A stretch of 64,000 bases of DNA, taken from Erwinia sp. E_sp_B01_1. GTDB lineage: Bacteria; Pseudomonadota; Gammaproteobacteria; Enterobacterales; Enterobacteriaceae. The position numbers and the translations under genes are program-made. The stretch is taken from the NCBI RefSeq assembly GCF_036865545.1, contig NZ_CP142208.1, forward strand, positions 310,001-374,000, given 5' to 3'. The notes under the pieces were generated by a model, which saw only the letters and a program-made list of their open reading frames with translations, had not been told where the DNA came from and ran no database searches. Position 1 is the stretch's first letter. Each line of letters starts with the position of its first letter. Positions 17,832-29,150 of this stretch are shown one piece after another.

Positions 17832-18227
17832 TTAGCGCACCTGCCAGCTCCAGCCGTCCCTCTGATCAACAAATCCTCCGTGCTGCATAAACGCGGCCAT
17901 CGCCAGACGATCTTCCACACCTTTATCCGCCATCCACCATTGAACGATCGCCGGATTGTTTATCAGTAACTCTTCCAGCAGATAACTTCCGACGCCACGG
18001 CGACGGGTCACTTCCCGCACGTGAAAATCCACCAGCTCGCCCTGCGTTCCTTTTATCGTGACCTTAACAGCCGCCAGCAGACGGTCATTGAATTTTGCCG
18101 CCCAAATTTGCTGGGTTTCGCTCAGTACAGACGCCAGGACAGCCAGATCGCTCTCCGGCCAGATTTTCGCTAAATCAAGCCGGTCCTGCGGGGAGAAGTG
18201 TTGCAGTCTGATGATGGTCAGCTTCAT
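17832..18227 (-). CDS. panM: PanM (PanZ), GNAT-family maturation factor of aspartate decarboxylase PanD
   Basis: A 131-residue GNAT-fold protein. The acetyl-CoA loop region VREVTRRRGVGSYLLEELL and WWMADKGVEDR match E. coli PanM. It triggers self-cleavage of pro-PanD, linking pantothenate synthesis to CoA level. It sits on the minus strand between rpoH and livK, as in E. coli, except that livJ is absent here. Confidence 0.9.
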   Translation of the reverse strand: MKLTIIRLQHFSPQDRLDLAKIWPESDLAVLASVLSETQQIWAAKFNDRLLAAVKVTIKGTQGELVDFHVREVTRRRGVGSYLLEELLINNPAIVQWWMADKGVEDRLAMAAFMQHGGFVDQRDGWSWQVR

Positions 18228-18614
18228 AGGGAATACCGCACTAGTACGAAAGGCATATTGTAGCGAAATTACACAAAGAAGGGCGTGTAACTTTTCCTGT
18301 ACGAATTCAAAGCAATCTGTTTATTGCTCAACTGAAAGGCAGGGTAAATACTTAGGCCTGTTCACAAAGCCAGCATAACGCGCTGGCTGAGCGGCTGAAA
18401 AGCCACCATAACTGCCAGTGTTTTGTCCTGTCAGTAGCGGGGGTTTCTGAATGTGTCAGTTGATTTACAGCAGAAAATTCCTGTTTAATAACCTGAAAAT
18501 TAACACCTTATTATTAAAAATCGCTGCGTTTACCGGTAACTCATTCTTTCTTCGACGATTTATCGACATCCGCCAGCAATAAAAACAGCAATCACAACAG
18601 ATGGGGTAGTTCGG
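18228..18614. promoter_or_regulatory. Divergent panM/livK intergenic region
   Basis: A 387-bp region between the panM start and livK. Its right half is AT-rich (18460-18530) and suits a promoter for livK. No gene, repeat or confident operator was found. In E. coli the liv genes are repressed by Lrp and leucine; a matching site was not identified by eye. Confidence 0.4.
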
Positions 18615-19730
18615 ATGAAAATCAGTAAAGGTAGCGCGTTCCTGGCGGGTTGTGTGGCCCTGGCGATGAGCCACGCAGCCGTAGCGAAAGACATTAAAGT
18701 TGCCATTGTTGGCGCAATGTCTGGCCCGGTAGCGCAATATGGCGATATGGAATTCACCGGTGCTAAACAGGCGATTGCCGATATCAATGCCAAAGGTGGC
18801 GTGAACGGCGACAAACTGGTTGGCGTGGAATATGACGATGCCTGCGATCCAAAACAGGCCGTGGCCGTAGCCAACAAAGTGATCAACGACGGTATCCGTT
18901 ACGTCATTGGTCATCTTTGCTCCTCCTCTACGCAGCCTGCTTCTGATATCTATGAAGACGAAGGCATACTGATGATTACCCCGGCTGCAACCAATGCAGA
19001 CCTGACCACTCGCGGTTACAAGATGATCATGCGTACCACCGGTCTGGACTCAGATCAGGGGCCTACGGCGGCAACGTACATCCTCAGCGAAATCAAACCT
19101 CAGCGTATTGCCGTTATCCATGATAAACAGCAGTACGGTGAAGGCCTGGCGCGTTCTGTTCAGGAAAGCCTGAAGAAAAACGGCGGCAACGTGGTGATGT
19201 TTGAAGGCATCACGGCAGGAGATAAAGACTTCTCCACGCTGGTAGCGCGCCTGAAGAAAGAGAACGTGGATTTCGTTTACTTCGGCGGTTATTACCCGGA
19301 GATGGGCCAGATGCTGCGTCAGGCCCGTGCTGCCGGTCTTAAAACCCAGTTTATGGGACCGGAGGGCGTGGGTAACTCCTCCCTGTCCAACATTGCCGGT
19401 GCTGCCTCTGAAGGCATGCTGGTGACGCTGCCTAAGCGTTACGACCAGGTTCCGGCTAACAAAGCCATTGTTGACGCGCTGAAAGCGAAGAAACTGGATT
19501 CAACCGGCCCGTTCGTCTGGACCACCTATGCGGCTTTGCAGTCACTGACTACCGGGATGGAACGCAGCAAAAGTGCTGAGCCTGAAGATATCGCGAAGAA
19601 CCTGAAAGAGGGTGCGCCGGTACCAACCGTAATGGGTGACCTGAGCTGGGATGGCAAAGGCGATCTGAAAGGCTTTGAGTTCGGCATTTTCAAATGGCAT
19701 GCAGACGGCTCATCAACCGCGGTGAAATAA
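18615..19730 (+). CDS. livK: LivK, periplasmic leucine-binding protein
   Basis: A 371-residue periplasmic binding protein of the liv ABC system. The signal peptide ends in SHAAVA-K. The mature protein has the family blocks [15 protein letters not shown], a two-Cys pair (DDACDPKQ and GHLCSSS) likely disulfide-bonded, and [13 protein letters not shown]. Sequence is nearest to E. coli LivK. Only one binding protein is present, whereas E. coli has LivJ and LivK. A terminator-like hairpin follows before livH. Confidence 0.93.
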   Translation: MKISKGSAFLAGCVALAMSHAAVAKDIKVAIVGAMSGPVAQYGDMEFTGAKQAIADINAKGGVNGDKLVGVEYDDACDPKQAVAVANKVINDGIRYVIGHLCSSSTQPASDIYEDEGILMITPAATNADLTTRGYKMIMRTTGLDSDQGPTAATYILSEIKPQRIAVIHDKQQYGEGLARSVQESLKKNGGNVVMFEGITAGDKDFSTLVARLKKENVDFVYFGGYYPEMGQMLRQARAAGLKTQFMGPEGVGNSSLSNIAGAASEGMLVTLPKRYDQVPANKAIVDALKAKKLDSTGPFVWTTYAALQSLTTGMERSKSAEPEDIAKNLKEGAPVPTVMGDLSWDGKGDLKGFEFGIFKWHADGSSTAVK

Positions 19731-19804
19731 TCCAGTCGGGCTTTGCCTGACGGTCCTTTACCGTGCAGGCCAGCGGTGAAGGCGACGTTGTTGCCAGTAA
19801 CAGC

Positions 19805-19838
19805 AAACGTCTGGTGAATGACTCCCGGACGTTTTTTT
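19805..19838 (+). terminator. Attenuator-like terminator between livK and livH
   Basis: AAACGTC (19805-19811) pairs with GACGTTT (19828-19834), followed by T residues to 19838. Its position inside the operon would let more transcript cover the binding protein than the membrane components, as is common for ABC uptake operons. Confidence 0.65.
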
Positions 19839-19879
19839 CATTCTCTCCGCCGAGGCGGATAGAAGTAAGGTATCAAGGT

Positions 19880-20802
<923 letters not shown>

Positions 20803-20806
<4 letters not shown>

Positions 20807-22077
20807 AGCATCTTAACCTGCTTAACGCCATCGCCTCTTCGCTGATGCTGGTGGTGCTGGCTGCCTTCTTTATGGGGATGCGGCTGAATCTGGATGGCAC
20901 TCATCTGGTCGTAAACAACGCGGGCAGCGTCCGCTGGAACTGGATCGCCACCGGTGCTGCGGTAGTCTTTTTCTTCCAGCTGCTGCGCCCTTTGATGCAG
21001 AAAGGCCTGAAAAAAATATCTGGCCCTGCGCTGGTATTACCGGGCATTGATGGCTCAACGCCGAAGCAAAAACTGCTGATGGTGGTGATGATCATTGCCG
21101 CTGTGGCCTGGCCTTTCCTCGTCTCCCGGGGAACCGTGGATATCGCCACGCTGACGCTGATTTACGTGATGCTCGGCCTGGGCCTGAACGTGGTGGTGGG
21201 GTTGTCTGGCCTTCTGGTTCTGGGTTATGGCGGCTTCTATGCTATCGGCGCTTATACCTTCGCGTTGCTGAACCACTACTACGGCATGAGTTTCTGGGAA
21301 TGCCTGCCGCTGGCCGGACTGGTAGCCGCCATGTTTGGGCTGTTGCTGGGCTTCCCGGTTCTGCGTTTGCGCGGTGACTATCTGGCGATTGTTACCCTGG
21401 GGTTCGGCGAGATTGTGCGTATTTTGCTGCTGAACAACACCGAAATCACCGGCGGCCCGAACGGCATCAGCCAGATCCCGAAACCCTCGTTGTTCGGGCT
21501 GGAATTCAACCGCAGCGTCCGCGACGGCGGATGGGATACCTTTCATAACTTCTTCGGGCTGAAATACGATCCCAGCGATCGCATCATCTTCCTCTACATG
21601 GTGGCGCTGCTGCTGGTAGTGATCACCCTGTTCGTGATCAACCGCCTGCTGCGTATGCCACTGGGCCGTGCGTGGGAAGCGCTGCGTGAAGATGAAATAG
21701 CCTGCCGTTCACTGGGCCTCAGCCCTACGCGCATCAAACTGACTGCTTTTACCATCAGCGCCGCTTTTGCAGGCTTTGCCGGAAGCCTGTTTGCTGCCCG
21801 TCAGGGATTTGTCAGCCCGGAATCCTTCACCTTTGCCGAGTCGGCTTTTGTGCTGGCAATCGTGGTGCTGGGCGGTATGGGATCGCAATTTGCGGTCATC
21901 CTTGCTGCTATCCTGCTGGTGGTTTCGCGCGAGCTGATGCGCGATCTGAATGAGTACAGCATGCTGGTCCTCGGTGGCCTGATGGTGCTGATGATGATCT
22001 GGCGCCCTCAGGGACTGCTGCCGATGAAGCGGCCACATCTGAAGCTGAAGAGTGTGGAAAAAGGAGCGCAGCCATGA
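20803..22077 (+). CDS. livM: LivM, branched-chain amino acid ABC permease
   Basis: A 424-residue permease, one residue shorter than E. coli LivM. It has a hydrophobic N-terminal extension and the transport-core blocks [35 protein letters not shown] and [14 protein letters not shown]. It partners LivH in the membrane channel. Start and stop each overlap neighbouring genes by four bases, showing translational coupling with livH and livG. Confidence 0.95.
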
Positions 22078-22838
22078 AGCCTCTGTTAGCCGTAAATGGC
22101 CTGATGATGCGTTTTGGCGGCCTGCTCGCCGTCAACAACGTTGAGCTGGAACTGCGCCCGCAGGAGATCGTCTCGCTGATCGGGCCAAACGGTGCTGGGA
22201 AAACCACGGTGTTTAACTGCCTGACCGGCTTCTATCGCCCCACAGGCGGCAGCATCACGCTCCGCGATCGGCAGCTTGCTGGCCTGCCAGGTCAGAAAAT
22301 TGCCCGGATGGGCATCGTGCGCACTTTCCAGCATGTACGCCTGTTCCGTGAAATGACGGTGATTGAAAACCTGTTGGTGGCTCAGCATCAGCACCTGAAA
22401 AGCGGCGTGTTTGCCGGTCTGTTGAAAACGCCTGCCTTCCGTAAAGCGGAAAGTGAAGCGCTGGATCGCGCGGCCACCTGGCTGGAGCGTGTAGGGCTGC
22501 TGGACATGGCTAACCGCCAGGCAGGCAACCTGGCTTACGGTCAGCAACGTCGCCTGGAAATCGCCCGCTGCATGGTGACCCGTCCGGAGATCCTGATGCT
22601 GGATGAACCCGCAGCCGGACTGAACCCGAGAGAAACTCACGAGCTTGACGAACTGATCGCAGAACTGCGCAGTGAACACAACGTCTCGGTACTGTTGATT
22701 GAACATGATATGAAACTGGTAATGGGTATTTCAGACCGCATCTACGTGGTGAATCAGGGCACTCCGCTGGCAAACGGCACGCCGGAAGAGATCCGCAACA
22801 ACCCGGACGTGATCCGCGCCTATCTGGGAGAAGCCTGA
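22074..22838 (+). CDS. livG: LivG, branched-chain amino acid ABC ATPase
   Basis: A 254-residue ATPase with Walker [10 protein letters not shown], signature [14 protein letters not shown] and Walker [14 protein letters not shown]. One of the two nucleotide-binding subunits of LivHMGF. It overlaps livM by four bases and ends one base before livF. Confidence 0.95.
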   Translation: MKPLLAVNGLMMRFGGLLAVNNVELELRPQEIVSLIGPNGAGKTTVFNCLTGFYRPTGGSITLRDRQLAGLPGQKIARMGIVRTFQHVRLFREMTVIENLLVAQHQHLKSGVFAGLLKTPAFRKAESEALDRAATWLERVGLLDMANRQAGNLAYGQQRRLEIARCMVTRPEILMLDEPAAGLNPRETHELDELIAELRSEHNVSVLLIEHDMKLVMGISDRIYVVNQGTPLANGTPEEIRNNPDVIRAYLGEA

Positions 22839-22839
22839 T

Positions 22840-23547
22840 ATGAGCATGCTCTCTCTGGAAAACGTCAGCGCCCACTACGGCAAGATTCAGGCGCTGCATA
22901 ACGTCAGCCTGCACATTAATCAGGGTGAAATCGTCACGCTGATTGGCGCTAACGGCGCAGGCAAAACCACCATTCTGGGCACGCTTTGCGGCGAGCCGAG
23001 AGCCACGCAGGGGACGATTACTTTCGACGGTAAAGCGATCACCGGGTGGCAAACAGCGCGGATCATGCGTGAAGCGATCGCTATCGTTCCGGAAGGAAGG
23101 CGGGTTTTCTCCCGGATGACCGTGGAAGAGAACCTGGCAATGGGCGGATTTTTTGCCGATCGTCAGCAGTATCAGACGCGCATCAAACGGGTTTATGAAC
23201 TCTTCCCACGCCTCTATGAACGACGTGTGCAACGCGCTGGCACTATGTCGGGCGGCGAGCAGCAGATGCTCGCCATCGGACGTGCGCTGATGAGCCAGCC
23301 ACGCCTGCTGCTGCTGGATGAGCCTTCTCTCGGGCTGGCTCCCATTATCATCCAGCAAATCTTCGACACCATTGAGCAACTGCGTCAGGAAGGTATGACC
23401 ATCTTCCTTGTCGAGCAGAACGCCAATCAGGCGCTGAAGCTGGCTGACCGGGGCTACGTGCTGGAAAACGGCCATGTGGTGCTGGAAGACACCGGCGAAG
23501 CCCTGCTGGCCAATGAAGCCGTTCGCAGCGCCTATCTGGGCGGCTAG
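22840..23547 (+). CDS. livF: LivF, branched-chain amino acid ABC ATPase
   Basis: A 235-residue ATPase with Walker A GANGAGKTT, signature MSGGEQQMLAIGRA and Walker B LLLLDEPSLGLAP. Second nucleotide-binding subunit of the transporter and last gene of the liv operon. It is followed by 567 bp of repeats and a Pho-box array before ugpB. Confidence 0.95.
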   Translation: MSMLSLENVSAHYGKIQALHNVSLHINQGEIVTLIGANGAGKTTILGTLCGEPRATQGTITFDGKAITGWQTARIMREAIAIVPEGRRVFSRMTVEENLAMGGFFADRQQYQTRIKRVYELFPRLYERRVQRAGTMSGGEQQMLAIGRALMSQPRLLLLDEPSLGLAPIIIQQIFDTIEQLRQEGMTIFLVEQNANQALKLADRGYVLENGHVVLEDTGEALLANEAVRSAYLGG

Positions 23548-23666
23548 CTTTCAGGCATGGCTTACCAGGAATCCCGGATGACAAAGCATGGACAGGCAAC
23601 GCTCAGTATTGGTCGCCGGATTTTTTGCCCTGGACTTGCTTTTACAGGCTACACAGAAATATGAGG

Positions 23667-23775
23667 CGAGGGGGACATAGCTCGTGAATAAAGCGTCTCG
23701 CACCATGGACGGTGCGAGCCGAGCTATCAGGGACGATGCTTTTTGCGTCTTTATGAACGAGCTATGTTCCCCTCG
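23667..23775 (+). repeat. Palindromic element, copy A (dispersed, structured)
   Basis: An element of about 109 bp. Outer arms CGAGGGGGACATAGCTCGT (from 23667) and ACGAGCTATGTTCCCCTCG (to 23775) pair with few mismatches. Inside is a perfect 8-bp hairpin, CTCGCACC (23697-23704) and GGTGCGAG (23711-23718), with loop ATGGAC. A conserved segment follows (CCGAGCTATCAGGGACGATG, then CTTTTTGCGTC). Copy B at 49554-49660 has the same unpaired segments and loop but different, still paired, arms. It lies 119 bp downstream of livF. Confidence 0.85.
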
Positions 23776-23954
23776 TTGCCCCCGTGCCTACCGACGCATT
23801 TTTACGTCTTTATGAACGAGCTATGTTCCCCTCGTTGCCCCCGTGCTTACCGACGCCTTTTTACGTCTTTATGAACGAGCTATGTTCCCCTCGTTTCACC
23901 CGTGCCTACCGATGCCTTATCGTCTTTATGAACGAGCTATGCCCCCGAACTTAC
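23746..23954 (+). repeat. Tandem repeats of the element's right arm (about 3.7 units of 59 bp)
   Basis: The right-arm sequence CGTCTTTATGAACGAGCTAT appears four times, with CGTC starting at 23746, 23805, 23864 and 23920. The first three units share the trailer GTTCCCCTCGTT and CCCGTGC. The period is 59 bp; the last unit is shortened. No unique spacers occur, so this is a tandem expansion, not a CRISPR array. Confidence 0.85.
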
Positions 23955-23987
23955 CGACAACTACGTACCACCTTAAACCCGGTTTTA

Positions 23988-24051
23988 CCGTCACCTGAGT
24001 GTCATGTACCCGTCATAAACCCGTTATCTTTCCGTCATTTTCCCGTGTCAT
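23988..24051 (+). promoter_or_regulatory. Pho-box array upstream of ugpB
   Basis: Five half-sites GTCAC, GTCAT, GTCAT, GTTAT and GTCAT begin at 23990, 24001, 24012, 24023 and 24034, exactly 11 bp apart, with another GTCAT at 24047. PhoB binds 11-bp direct repeats of CTGTCAT type, and ugp is a known Pho regulon operon in E. coli. The array ends 64 bp before the ugpB start. Confidence 0.88.
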
Positions 24052-24114
24052 GTTACTTCCCGGACAATAAGAACGCGCGAATTCGCGCGAAAACACCGGG
24101 CACAGGAAACCGAT

Positions 24115-25434
24115 ATGACAGCGTTCTCATTTCGTAAAACCGCACTTTGCGTGGTACTGGGACTGACCTTCAGCGGTCACGCACTGGCTGCAACCGATAT
24201 TCCATTCTGGCACTCCATGGAAGGCGAACTGGGCGTAGAGGTGGAGTCGCTGGCTAAACGCTTCAACGACTCCCACCCTGACTACAAAATTGTGCCGACC
24301 TACAAAGGCAACTACGAACAGAGCCTGGCCGCCGGTATTGCTGCTGTGCGTTCCGGTAAAGCCCCGGCAATCCTGCAGGTTTATGAAGTGGGTACGGCTA
24401 CCATGATGGCTTCAAAAGCTATTGTGCCGGTCTACGATGTCTTTAAAAACTCGGGCATCACCTTTGATGAAAAACAGTTTGTGCCGACCGTGGCCGGATA
24501 CTACAGCGACGCCAATGGCCACCTGATTTCTCAGCCCTTCAACAGCTCCACACCGGTGCTCTACTACAACAAAGACGCCTTTAAAAAAGCGGGGCTGAAC
24601 CCGGACGAACCGCCAAAAACCTGGCAGGAACTGCAAACAGCCGCCGCCGCACTGCGTAAATCGGGAATGACCTGTGGCTACGCCAGTGGCTGGCAGGGAT
24701 GGATCCAGATTGAAAACTTCAGCGCCTGGCATGGCCTGCCAGTAGCCACCAAAAACAACGGCTTTGACGGCACCGACGCCGCACTGGAATTCAACAAGCC
24801 GGTGCAGGTGCGTCATATCCAGATGCTGGAAGAGATGAACAAAAAAGGGGAGTTCACCTACTTTGGCCGCAAAGATGAATCCACCGCCAAGTTCTACAAC
24901 GGCGATTGTGGCATCACCACGGCCTCTTCCGGCTCTCTGGCTGATATCCGCCACTATGCCAAATTCAACTACGGCGTGGGCATGATGCCGTATGACGCCA
25001 CCGTACCGAATGCGCCACAGAACGCCATTATTGGCGGGGCGAGCCTGTGGGTGATGAAAGGCAAAGATGCCGACACCTATAAAGGCGTGGCGGAATTTAT
25101 GCAATTCCTGGCTAAACCAGAGATCGCCGCAGAATGGCACCAGAAAACCGGCTATCTGCCGATCACCACGGCGGCCTATGAACTGACCCGTCAACAGGGC
25201 TTCTACGAGAAAAACCCAGGGGCTGACACGGCCACCCGTCAGATGCTGAACAAGCCGCCATTGCCTTTCACCAAAGGAATGCGTCTGGGCAACATGCCGC
25301 AAATCCGCACCATAGTCGATGAAGAGCTGGAAGGCGTCTGGACCGGCAAGAAAACGCCTCAGGCTGCACTGGATAACGCGGTCACCCGTGGCAACCTGCT
25401 GCTTCGCCGCTTTGAACAGACGGTTAAACAGTAA
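24115..25434 (+). CDS. ugpB: UgpB, periplasmic sn-glycerol-3-phosphate-binding protein
   Basis: A 439-residue solute-binding protein (E. coli 438) with a signal peptide ending SGHALA-ATD. It begins the mature chain with [16 protein letters not shown], typical of UgpB, and has the ligand-region block [20 protein letters not shown]. It captures glycerol-3-phosphate and glycerophosphodiesters for UgpAEC. The start has ACAGGAAACC upstream. Likely induced by phosphate starvation through the Pho boxes. Confidence 0.95.
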   Translation: MTAFSFRKTALCVVLGLTFSGHALAATDIPFWHSMEGELGVEVESLAKRFNDSHPDYKIVPTYKGNYEQSLAAGIAAVRSGKAPAILQVYEVGTATMMASKAIVPVYDVFKNSGITFDEKQFVPTVAGYYSDANGHLISQPFNSSTPVLYYNKDAFKKAGLNPDEPPKTWQELQTAAAALRKSGMTCGYASGWQGWIQIENFSAWHGLPVATKNNGFDGTDAALEFNKPVQVRHIQMLEEMNKKGEFTYFGRKDESTAKFYNGDCGITTASSGSLADIRHYAKFNYGVGMMPYDATVPNAPQNAIIGGASLWVMKGKDADTYKGVAEFMQFLAKPEIAAEWHQKTGYLPITTAAYELTRQQGFYEKNPGADTATRQMLNKPPLPFTKGMRLGNMPQIRTIVDEELEGVWTGKKTPQAALDNAVTRGNLLLRRFEQTVKQ

Positions 25435-25470
25435 GCCAGAGAGAGAAAACACCCCTGGCTATCAGGACTA

Positions 25471-25588
25471 TCCCGGCTGGCATGGTATTCCGGCTAAGCC
25501 AGCCGGGGATCTCTGACCGCCCTTAAGGGCGATATCTGTTGCAAGGGCGGGAATTCTTTCGCCCGTTTCAGCGTTGAATAACCTATTT
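25471..25588 (+). other. Cluster of three stem-loops between ugpB and ugpA
   Basis: CCCGGCTGGC (25472-25481) pairs with GCCAGCCGGG (25498-25507); GCCCTTAAGGGC is a short palindrome at 25519-25530; and GGGCG near 25545 pairs with CGCCC near 25561. Such structures can protect the ugpB mRNA or reduce read-through, giving more binding protein than permease. None has a strong T-run. Confidence 0.5.
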
Positions 25589-25600
25589 CAAGGCGACGTT

Positions 25601-26491
25601 ATGTCTTCTTCCCGTCCCGTATTCCGCTCACGCTGGCTGCCCTATCTGCTGGTGCTGCCCCAGTTGCTGATCACCGTCGTCTTCTTCCTCTGGCCTGCGG
25701 GCGAAGCGCTGTGGTATTCGGTACAAAGCGTCGATCCCTTTGGCCTCTCCAGCACGTATGTCGGCATGGAGAATTTCAAACGCCTGATGGGCGACGAGTA
25801 CTACCTCGACTCTTTTCTGACCACGATGATCTTCAGCGGCCTGGTTACGGTTATCGGTCTGGTGGTATCGCTGTTTTTTGCCGCGCTGGTGGATCACGTA
25901 GTGCGCCTTAAACGCTTCTATCAGACACTGTTCTTACTACCCTATGCGGTAGCGCCAGCCGTGGCTGCGGTATTATGGATGTTCCTGTTCAGCCCCGGCC
26001 TGGGTCTGATCACCCACTTCCTGCGGTATCTCGGCTACGACTGGAATCATGCACAAAACAGCGGGCAGGCGATGTTCCTGGTGGTGCTGGCCTCCATCTG
26101 GCAGCAGATGAGCTACAACTTCCTGTTCTTCTTTGCCGCGCTGCAATCGATCCCAAAATCACTGACCGAAGCCGCAGCCATTGACGGTGCCGGGCCGGTA
26201 AGACGGTTTTTCCAGCTCTCACTACCGCTGATAACGCCGGTGGGTTTCTTCCTGGTGGTGGTCAACCTGGTCTATGCCTTCTTCGATACCTTCCCGGTGA
26301 TCGACGCCGCAACCGGCGGTGGCCCGGTACAGTCCACCACCACGCTGATTTACAAAATCTACCGTGAAGGCTTTGCCGGACTGGATCTCTCCTCTTCCTC
26401 CGCACAGTCGGTAGTGCTGATGGTGCTGGTTATTATCCTGACGGTGATCCAGTTCCGCTACGTCGAAAAAGGGTGCGTTACCAATGATTGA
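25601..26491 (+). CDS. ugpA: UgpA, glycerol-3-phosphate ABC permease (last codons frameshifted)
   Basis: A permease of 296 residues as written, with six hydrophobic segments and the ABC-contact motif [15 protein letters not shown]. The final residues [11 protein letters not shown] differ from the family ending (RYVE..VRYQ). One more base in the A5/G3 run at 26466-26473 gives RYVEKRVRYQ and a stop at 26485-26487 that forms an ATGA overlap with ugpE, at 295 residues exactly as in E. coli. The effect on function would be small either way. The ATG at 25601 was chosen over an upstream in-frame start. Confidence 0.92.
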   Translation: MSSSRPVFRSRWLPYLLVLPQLLITVVFFLWPAGEALWYSVQSVDPFGLSSTYVGMENFKRLMGDEYYLDSFLTTMIFSGLVTVIGLVVSLFFAALVDHVVRLKRFYQTLFLLPYAVAPAVAAVLWMFLFSPGLGLITHFLRYLGYDWNHAQNSGQAMFLVVLASIWQQMSYNFLFFFAALQSIPKSLTEAAAIDGAGPVRRFFQLSLPLITPVGFFLVVVNLVYAFFDTFPVIDAATGGGPVQSTTTLIYKIYREGFAGLDLSSSSAQSVVLMVLVIILTVIQFRYVEKGCVTND

Positions 26492-27329
26492 GAACCGACG
26501 CGGGCTGACGCTCTTCAGCCATGTGATGTTGGGGCTGGGCATTCTGACCGTCCTGTTCCCGCTCTACGTGGCGTTTGTCGCCGCCAGCCTGAGCAACAGT
26601 GAAGTCTTTCAGGTGCCGATGACGCTGATCCCTGGCCGCCATCTTCTGGAAAACATGGCTAACATCTGGCAGCACGGCGTAGCGCAGAACAGTGCACCCT
26701 TTGGCGTGATGCTGATGAACAGCGCGATTATGGCGTTGTGCATCACTGCCGGAAAAATCACCGTCTCGATCCTCTCCGCTTTTGCACTGGTGTGGTTCCG
26801 TTTCCCGCTGCGCTCGCTGTTTTTCTGGATGATATTTATCACCCTGATGCTGCCGGTTGAGGTCAGGATCTTCCCCACCGTAGAGGTGATTTCCAGCCTG
26901 AATATGCTCGACAGCTACAGCGGATTAACGCTGCCGCTGATGGCTTCCGCCACGGCGACTTTCCTGTTCCGTCAGTTCTTTATGACCCTGCCTGATGAGC
27001 TGATCGAGGCGGCACGCATTGATGGAGCCAGCCCGATGCGCTTTTTCTGGGACATCGTCCTGCCGCTGTCGAAAACCAATCTGGCGGCGCTGTTCGTAAT
27101 CACCTTTATCTACGGCTGGAATCAATACATGTGGCCGCTGCTGATCATCAGTGAGGCCGATTTGGGCACCGCCGTAGCCGGCATCCGCAGCATGATTGGC
27201 AACGGCGATGGATCCACCCAGTGGAATCTGGTGATGGCGGCGATGCTGCTGACCATGATCCCACCGATTGTGATTGTTTTAGTGATGCAGCGCGCCTTTG
27301 TTCGCGGGCTGGTAGAGAGTGAGAAATAA
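26484..27329 (+). CDS. ugpE: UgpE, glycerol-3-phosphate ABC permease
   Basis: A 281-residue MalG-type permease, same length as E. coli UgpE, with about six hydrophobic segments and the EAA-loop motif [20 protein letters not shown]. It pairs with UgpA in the inner membrane. The start overlaps the end of ugpA, and ugpC begins one base after its stop. Confidence 0.95.
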   Translation: MIENRRGLTLFSHVMLGLGILTVLFPLYVAFVAASLSNSEVFQVPMTLIPGRHLLENMANIWQHGVAQNSAPFGVMLMNSAIMALCITAGKITVSILSAFALVWFRFPLRSLFFWMIFITLMLPVEVRIFPTVEVISSLNMLDSYSGLTLPLMASATATFLFRQFFMTLPDELIEAARIDGASPMRFFWDIVLPLSKTNLAALFVITFIYGWNQYMWPLLIISEADLGTAVAGIRSMIGNGDGSTQWNLVMAAMLLTMIPPIVIVLVMQRAFVRGLVESEK

Positions 27330-27330
27330 T

Positions 27331-28404
27331 ATGGCAGGCGTAAAACTTCAGGCCGTCACCAAATCCTACGACGGCAAAAACCAGATTATTCAACCGCTGG
27401 ATGTGATAATCCGTGATGGCGAATTTGTGGTGATGGTCGGCCCTTCCGGCTGCGGAAAATCCACGCTCTTAAGGATGGTCGCCGGGCTTGAGCAGGTCAC
27501 CAGCGGTGATATTTACATCGACAACCAGCGCGTCACACAGATGGAGCCGAAAGATCGGGGCATTGCGATGGTGTTCCAGAACTACGCCCTCTATCCGCAC
27601 ATGAGCGTGGAGCAGAACATGGCCTATGGCCTGAAAATCCGCGGCATGGGCAAAGAGCATATCCGCCAGCGAGTGCTGGAAACCGCAAAAAGCCTGGAAC
27701 TTGATGCGCTGCTCGATCGTCGTCCCCGCGAACTTTCGGGCGGGCAACGCCAGCGTGTGGCAATGGGCAGGGCGATTGTGCGTGAACCAGCGGTATTTCT
27801 GTTCGATGAACCCTTGTCAAACCTGGATGCCCGGCTGCGGGTGCAGATGCGGCTTGAGCTTCAGCAACTGCATCGCCGCCTGAAAACCACCAGTCTGTAT
27901 GTCACTCATGATCAGGTGGAGGCGATGACCCTGGCACAGCGAGTGATGGTAATGAACAAAGGCGTGCTGGAACAGTCAGGGACGCCGGTAGAAGTGTATG
28001 AGCGCCCGGCAACCCGCTTTGTTGCCAGCTTTATCGGCGCGCCTTCCATGAACCTGCTGGAGGGTGAGATGAATGATGATGGCTCGCGTCTGACATTGTC
28101 GGAAGGGTTTGCCCTACCTCTGGCTCAGGCCAGAGCGCGCTGGGCAAACAGGTCATTGACGCTGGGGATTCGTCCGGAACATATTAAGCTCTCGTCACAA
28201 CAGGCTGGCGGCCTGCCGCTGGTGGTGGAGACGCTGGAGATGCTGGGCGCAGACAATCTGGCGCATGGCAAACTGGGCGGCCGCAATGTGGTGGTCCGGC
28301 TGCCGCACATTGAGCGTCCGACACCTGGCAGCATGTTATGGCTGCATCTGCCTGCAGAATCGCTACACTTCTTTGACACCCTTAATGGACAACGGCTCGA
28401 ATGA
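27331..28404 (+). CDS. ugpC: UgpC, glycerol-3-phosphate ABC ATPase
   Basis: A 357-residue MalK-type ATPase: Walker [10 protein letters not shown], signature [14 protein letters not shown], Walker [13 protein letters not shown], and the C-terminal TOBE-type regulatory domain ([12 protein letters not shown]). The ATG at 27331 fits the E. coli length of 356. It overlaps ugpQ by four bases. Confidence 0.95.
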   Translation: MAGVKLQAVTKSYDGKNQIIQPLDVIIRDGEFVVMVGPSGCGKSTLLRMVAGLEQVTSGDIYIDNQRVTQMEPKDRGIAMVFQNYALYPHMSVEQNMAYGLKIRGMGKEHIRQRVLETAKSLELDALLDRRPRELSGGQRQRVAMGRAIVREPAVFLFDEPLSNLDARLRVQMRLELQQLHRRLKTTSLYVTHDQVEAMTLAQRVMVMNKGVLEQSGTPVEVYERPATRFVASFIGAPSMNLLEGEMNDDGSRLTLSEGFALPLAQARARWANRSLTLGIRPEHIKLSSQQAGGLPLVVETLEMLGADNLAHGKLGGRNVVVRLPHIERPTPGSMLWLHLPAESLHFFDTLNGQRLE

Positions 28405-29150
28405 GAAATAAAGCCTGGCCTTACCCGGCCATTGTTGCGCACCGTGGCGGGGGCAAACTGGCCCCGGAAAATACCCTTGCGGGCATCGACGTGGGCGCAA
28501 AACTGGGCCACAAGATGATCGAATTTGATGTGAAACTGTCGCAGGATGGCGAAATTTTCCTGCTGCATGATGACACGCTGGACAGGACCAGTAATGGCTG
28601 GGGGATCGCCGGTCAGTTGCCCTGGGAAAAGCTGGTACAGCTGGATGTGGGAGGCTGGTATGGCAAAGATTTCGCCGATCAGCGACTGCCGTTGCTCTCC
28701 CAGGTTGCTAAGCGTTGTGCAAGTTATCAGATGATGGCCAATATCGAAATCAAACCGACTTCCGGACTTGAAGCTGAAACCGGGCGGGCGGTGGCACTTG
28801 CCGCGCGGGATCTCTGGCATACCCAGACCACGCCATTGCTCTCTTCTTTCTCCTTTATCGCGCTGGAAGCGGCTAAAGAAGCCGCGCCGGAACTGCCTCG
28901 CGGGTTATTGCTGGATGAGTGGGATGAAAACTGGCAGGCATTGACCGAAACGCTGGCGTGCGTCTCCATCCACCTCAATTATCGGGTGCTGACTGAACAG
29001 AGAGTCGCAGAGTTAAAAGCGGCTGGGCTGCGGATTCTGGTTTATACGGTAAACAGCCCGGAGCAGGCAAAGAAACTGCTGAAGTGGGGCGTCGATGCTA
29101 TCTGTACTGACCGCATCGACACCCTGGGTCCGAATTTCCCGCAGGCTTAA
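28401..29150 (+). CDS. ugpQ: UgpQ, cytosolic glycerophosphodiester phosphodiesterase
   Basis: A 249-residue GDPD enzyme that hydrolyses glycerophosphodiesters entering through Ugp to glycerol-3-phosphate and alcohol. Active-site blocks are [13 protein letters not shown] (His and Arg/Glu), [11 protein letters not shown] and [13 protein letters not shown]. There is no signal peptide, consistent with a cytosolic role. Last gene of the ugp operon; its end overlaps the convergent yhhA by four bases. Confidence 0.95.
   Translation: MRNKAWPYPAIVAHRGGGKLAPENTLAGIDVGAKLGHKMIEFDVKLSQDGEIFLLHDDTLDRTSNGWGIAGQLPWEKLVQLDVGGWYGKDFADQRLPLLSQVAKRCASYQMMANIEIKPTSGLEAETGRAVALAARDLWHTQTTPLLSSFSFIALEAAKEAAPELPRGLLLDEWDENWQALTETLACVSIHLNYRVLTEQRVAELKAAGLRILVYTVNSPEQAKKLLKWGVDAICTDRIDTLGPNFPQA

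Noticed and set aside
23746..23954. CRISPR array
   Set aside because: The period is 59 bp with no unique spacers and no cas genes nearby; it is a tandem repeat.
23784..24137. Plus-strand frame of 117 residues
   Set aside because: Its translation is only the 59-bp tandem repeats and the Pho boxes.
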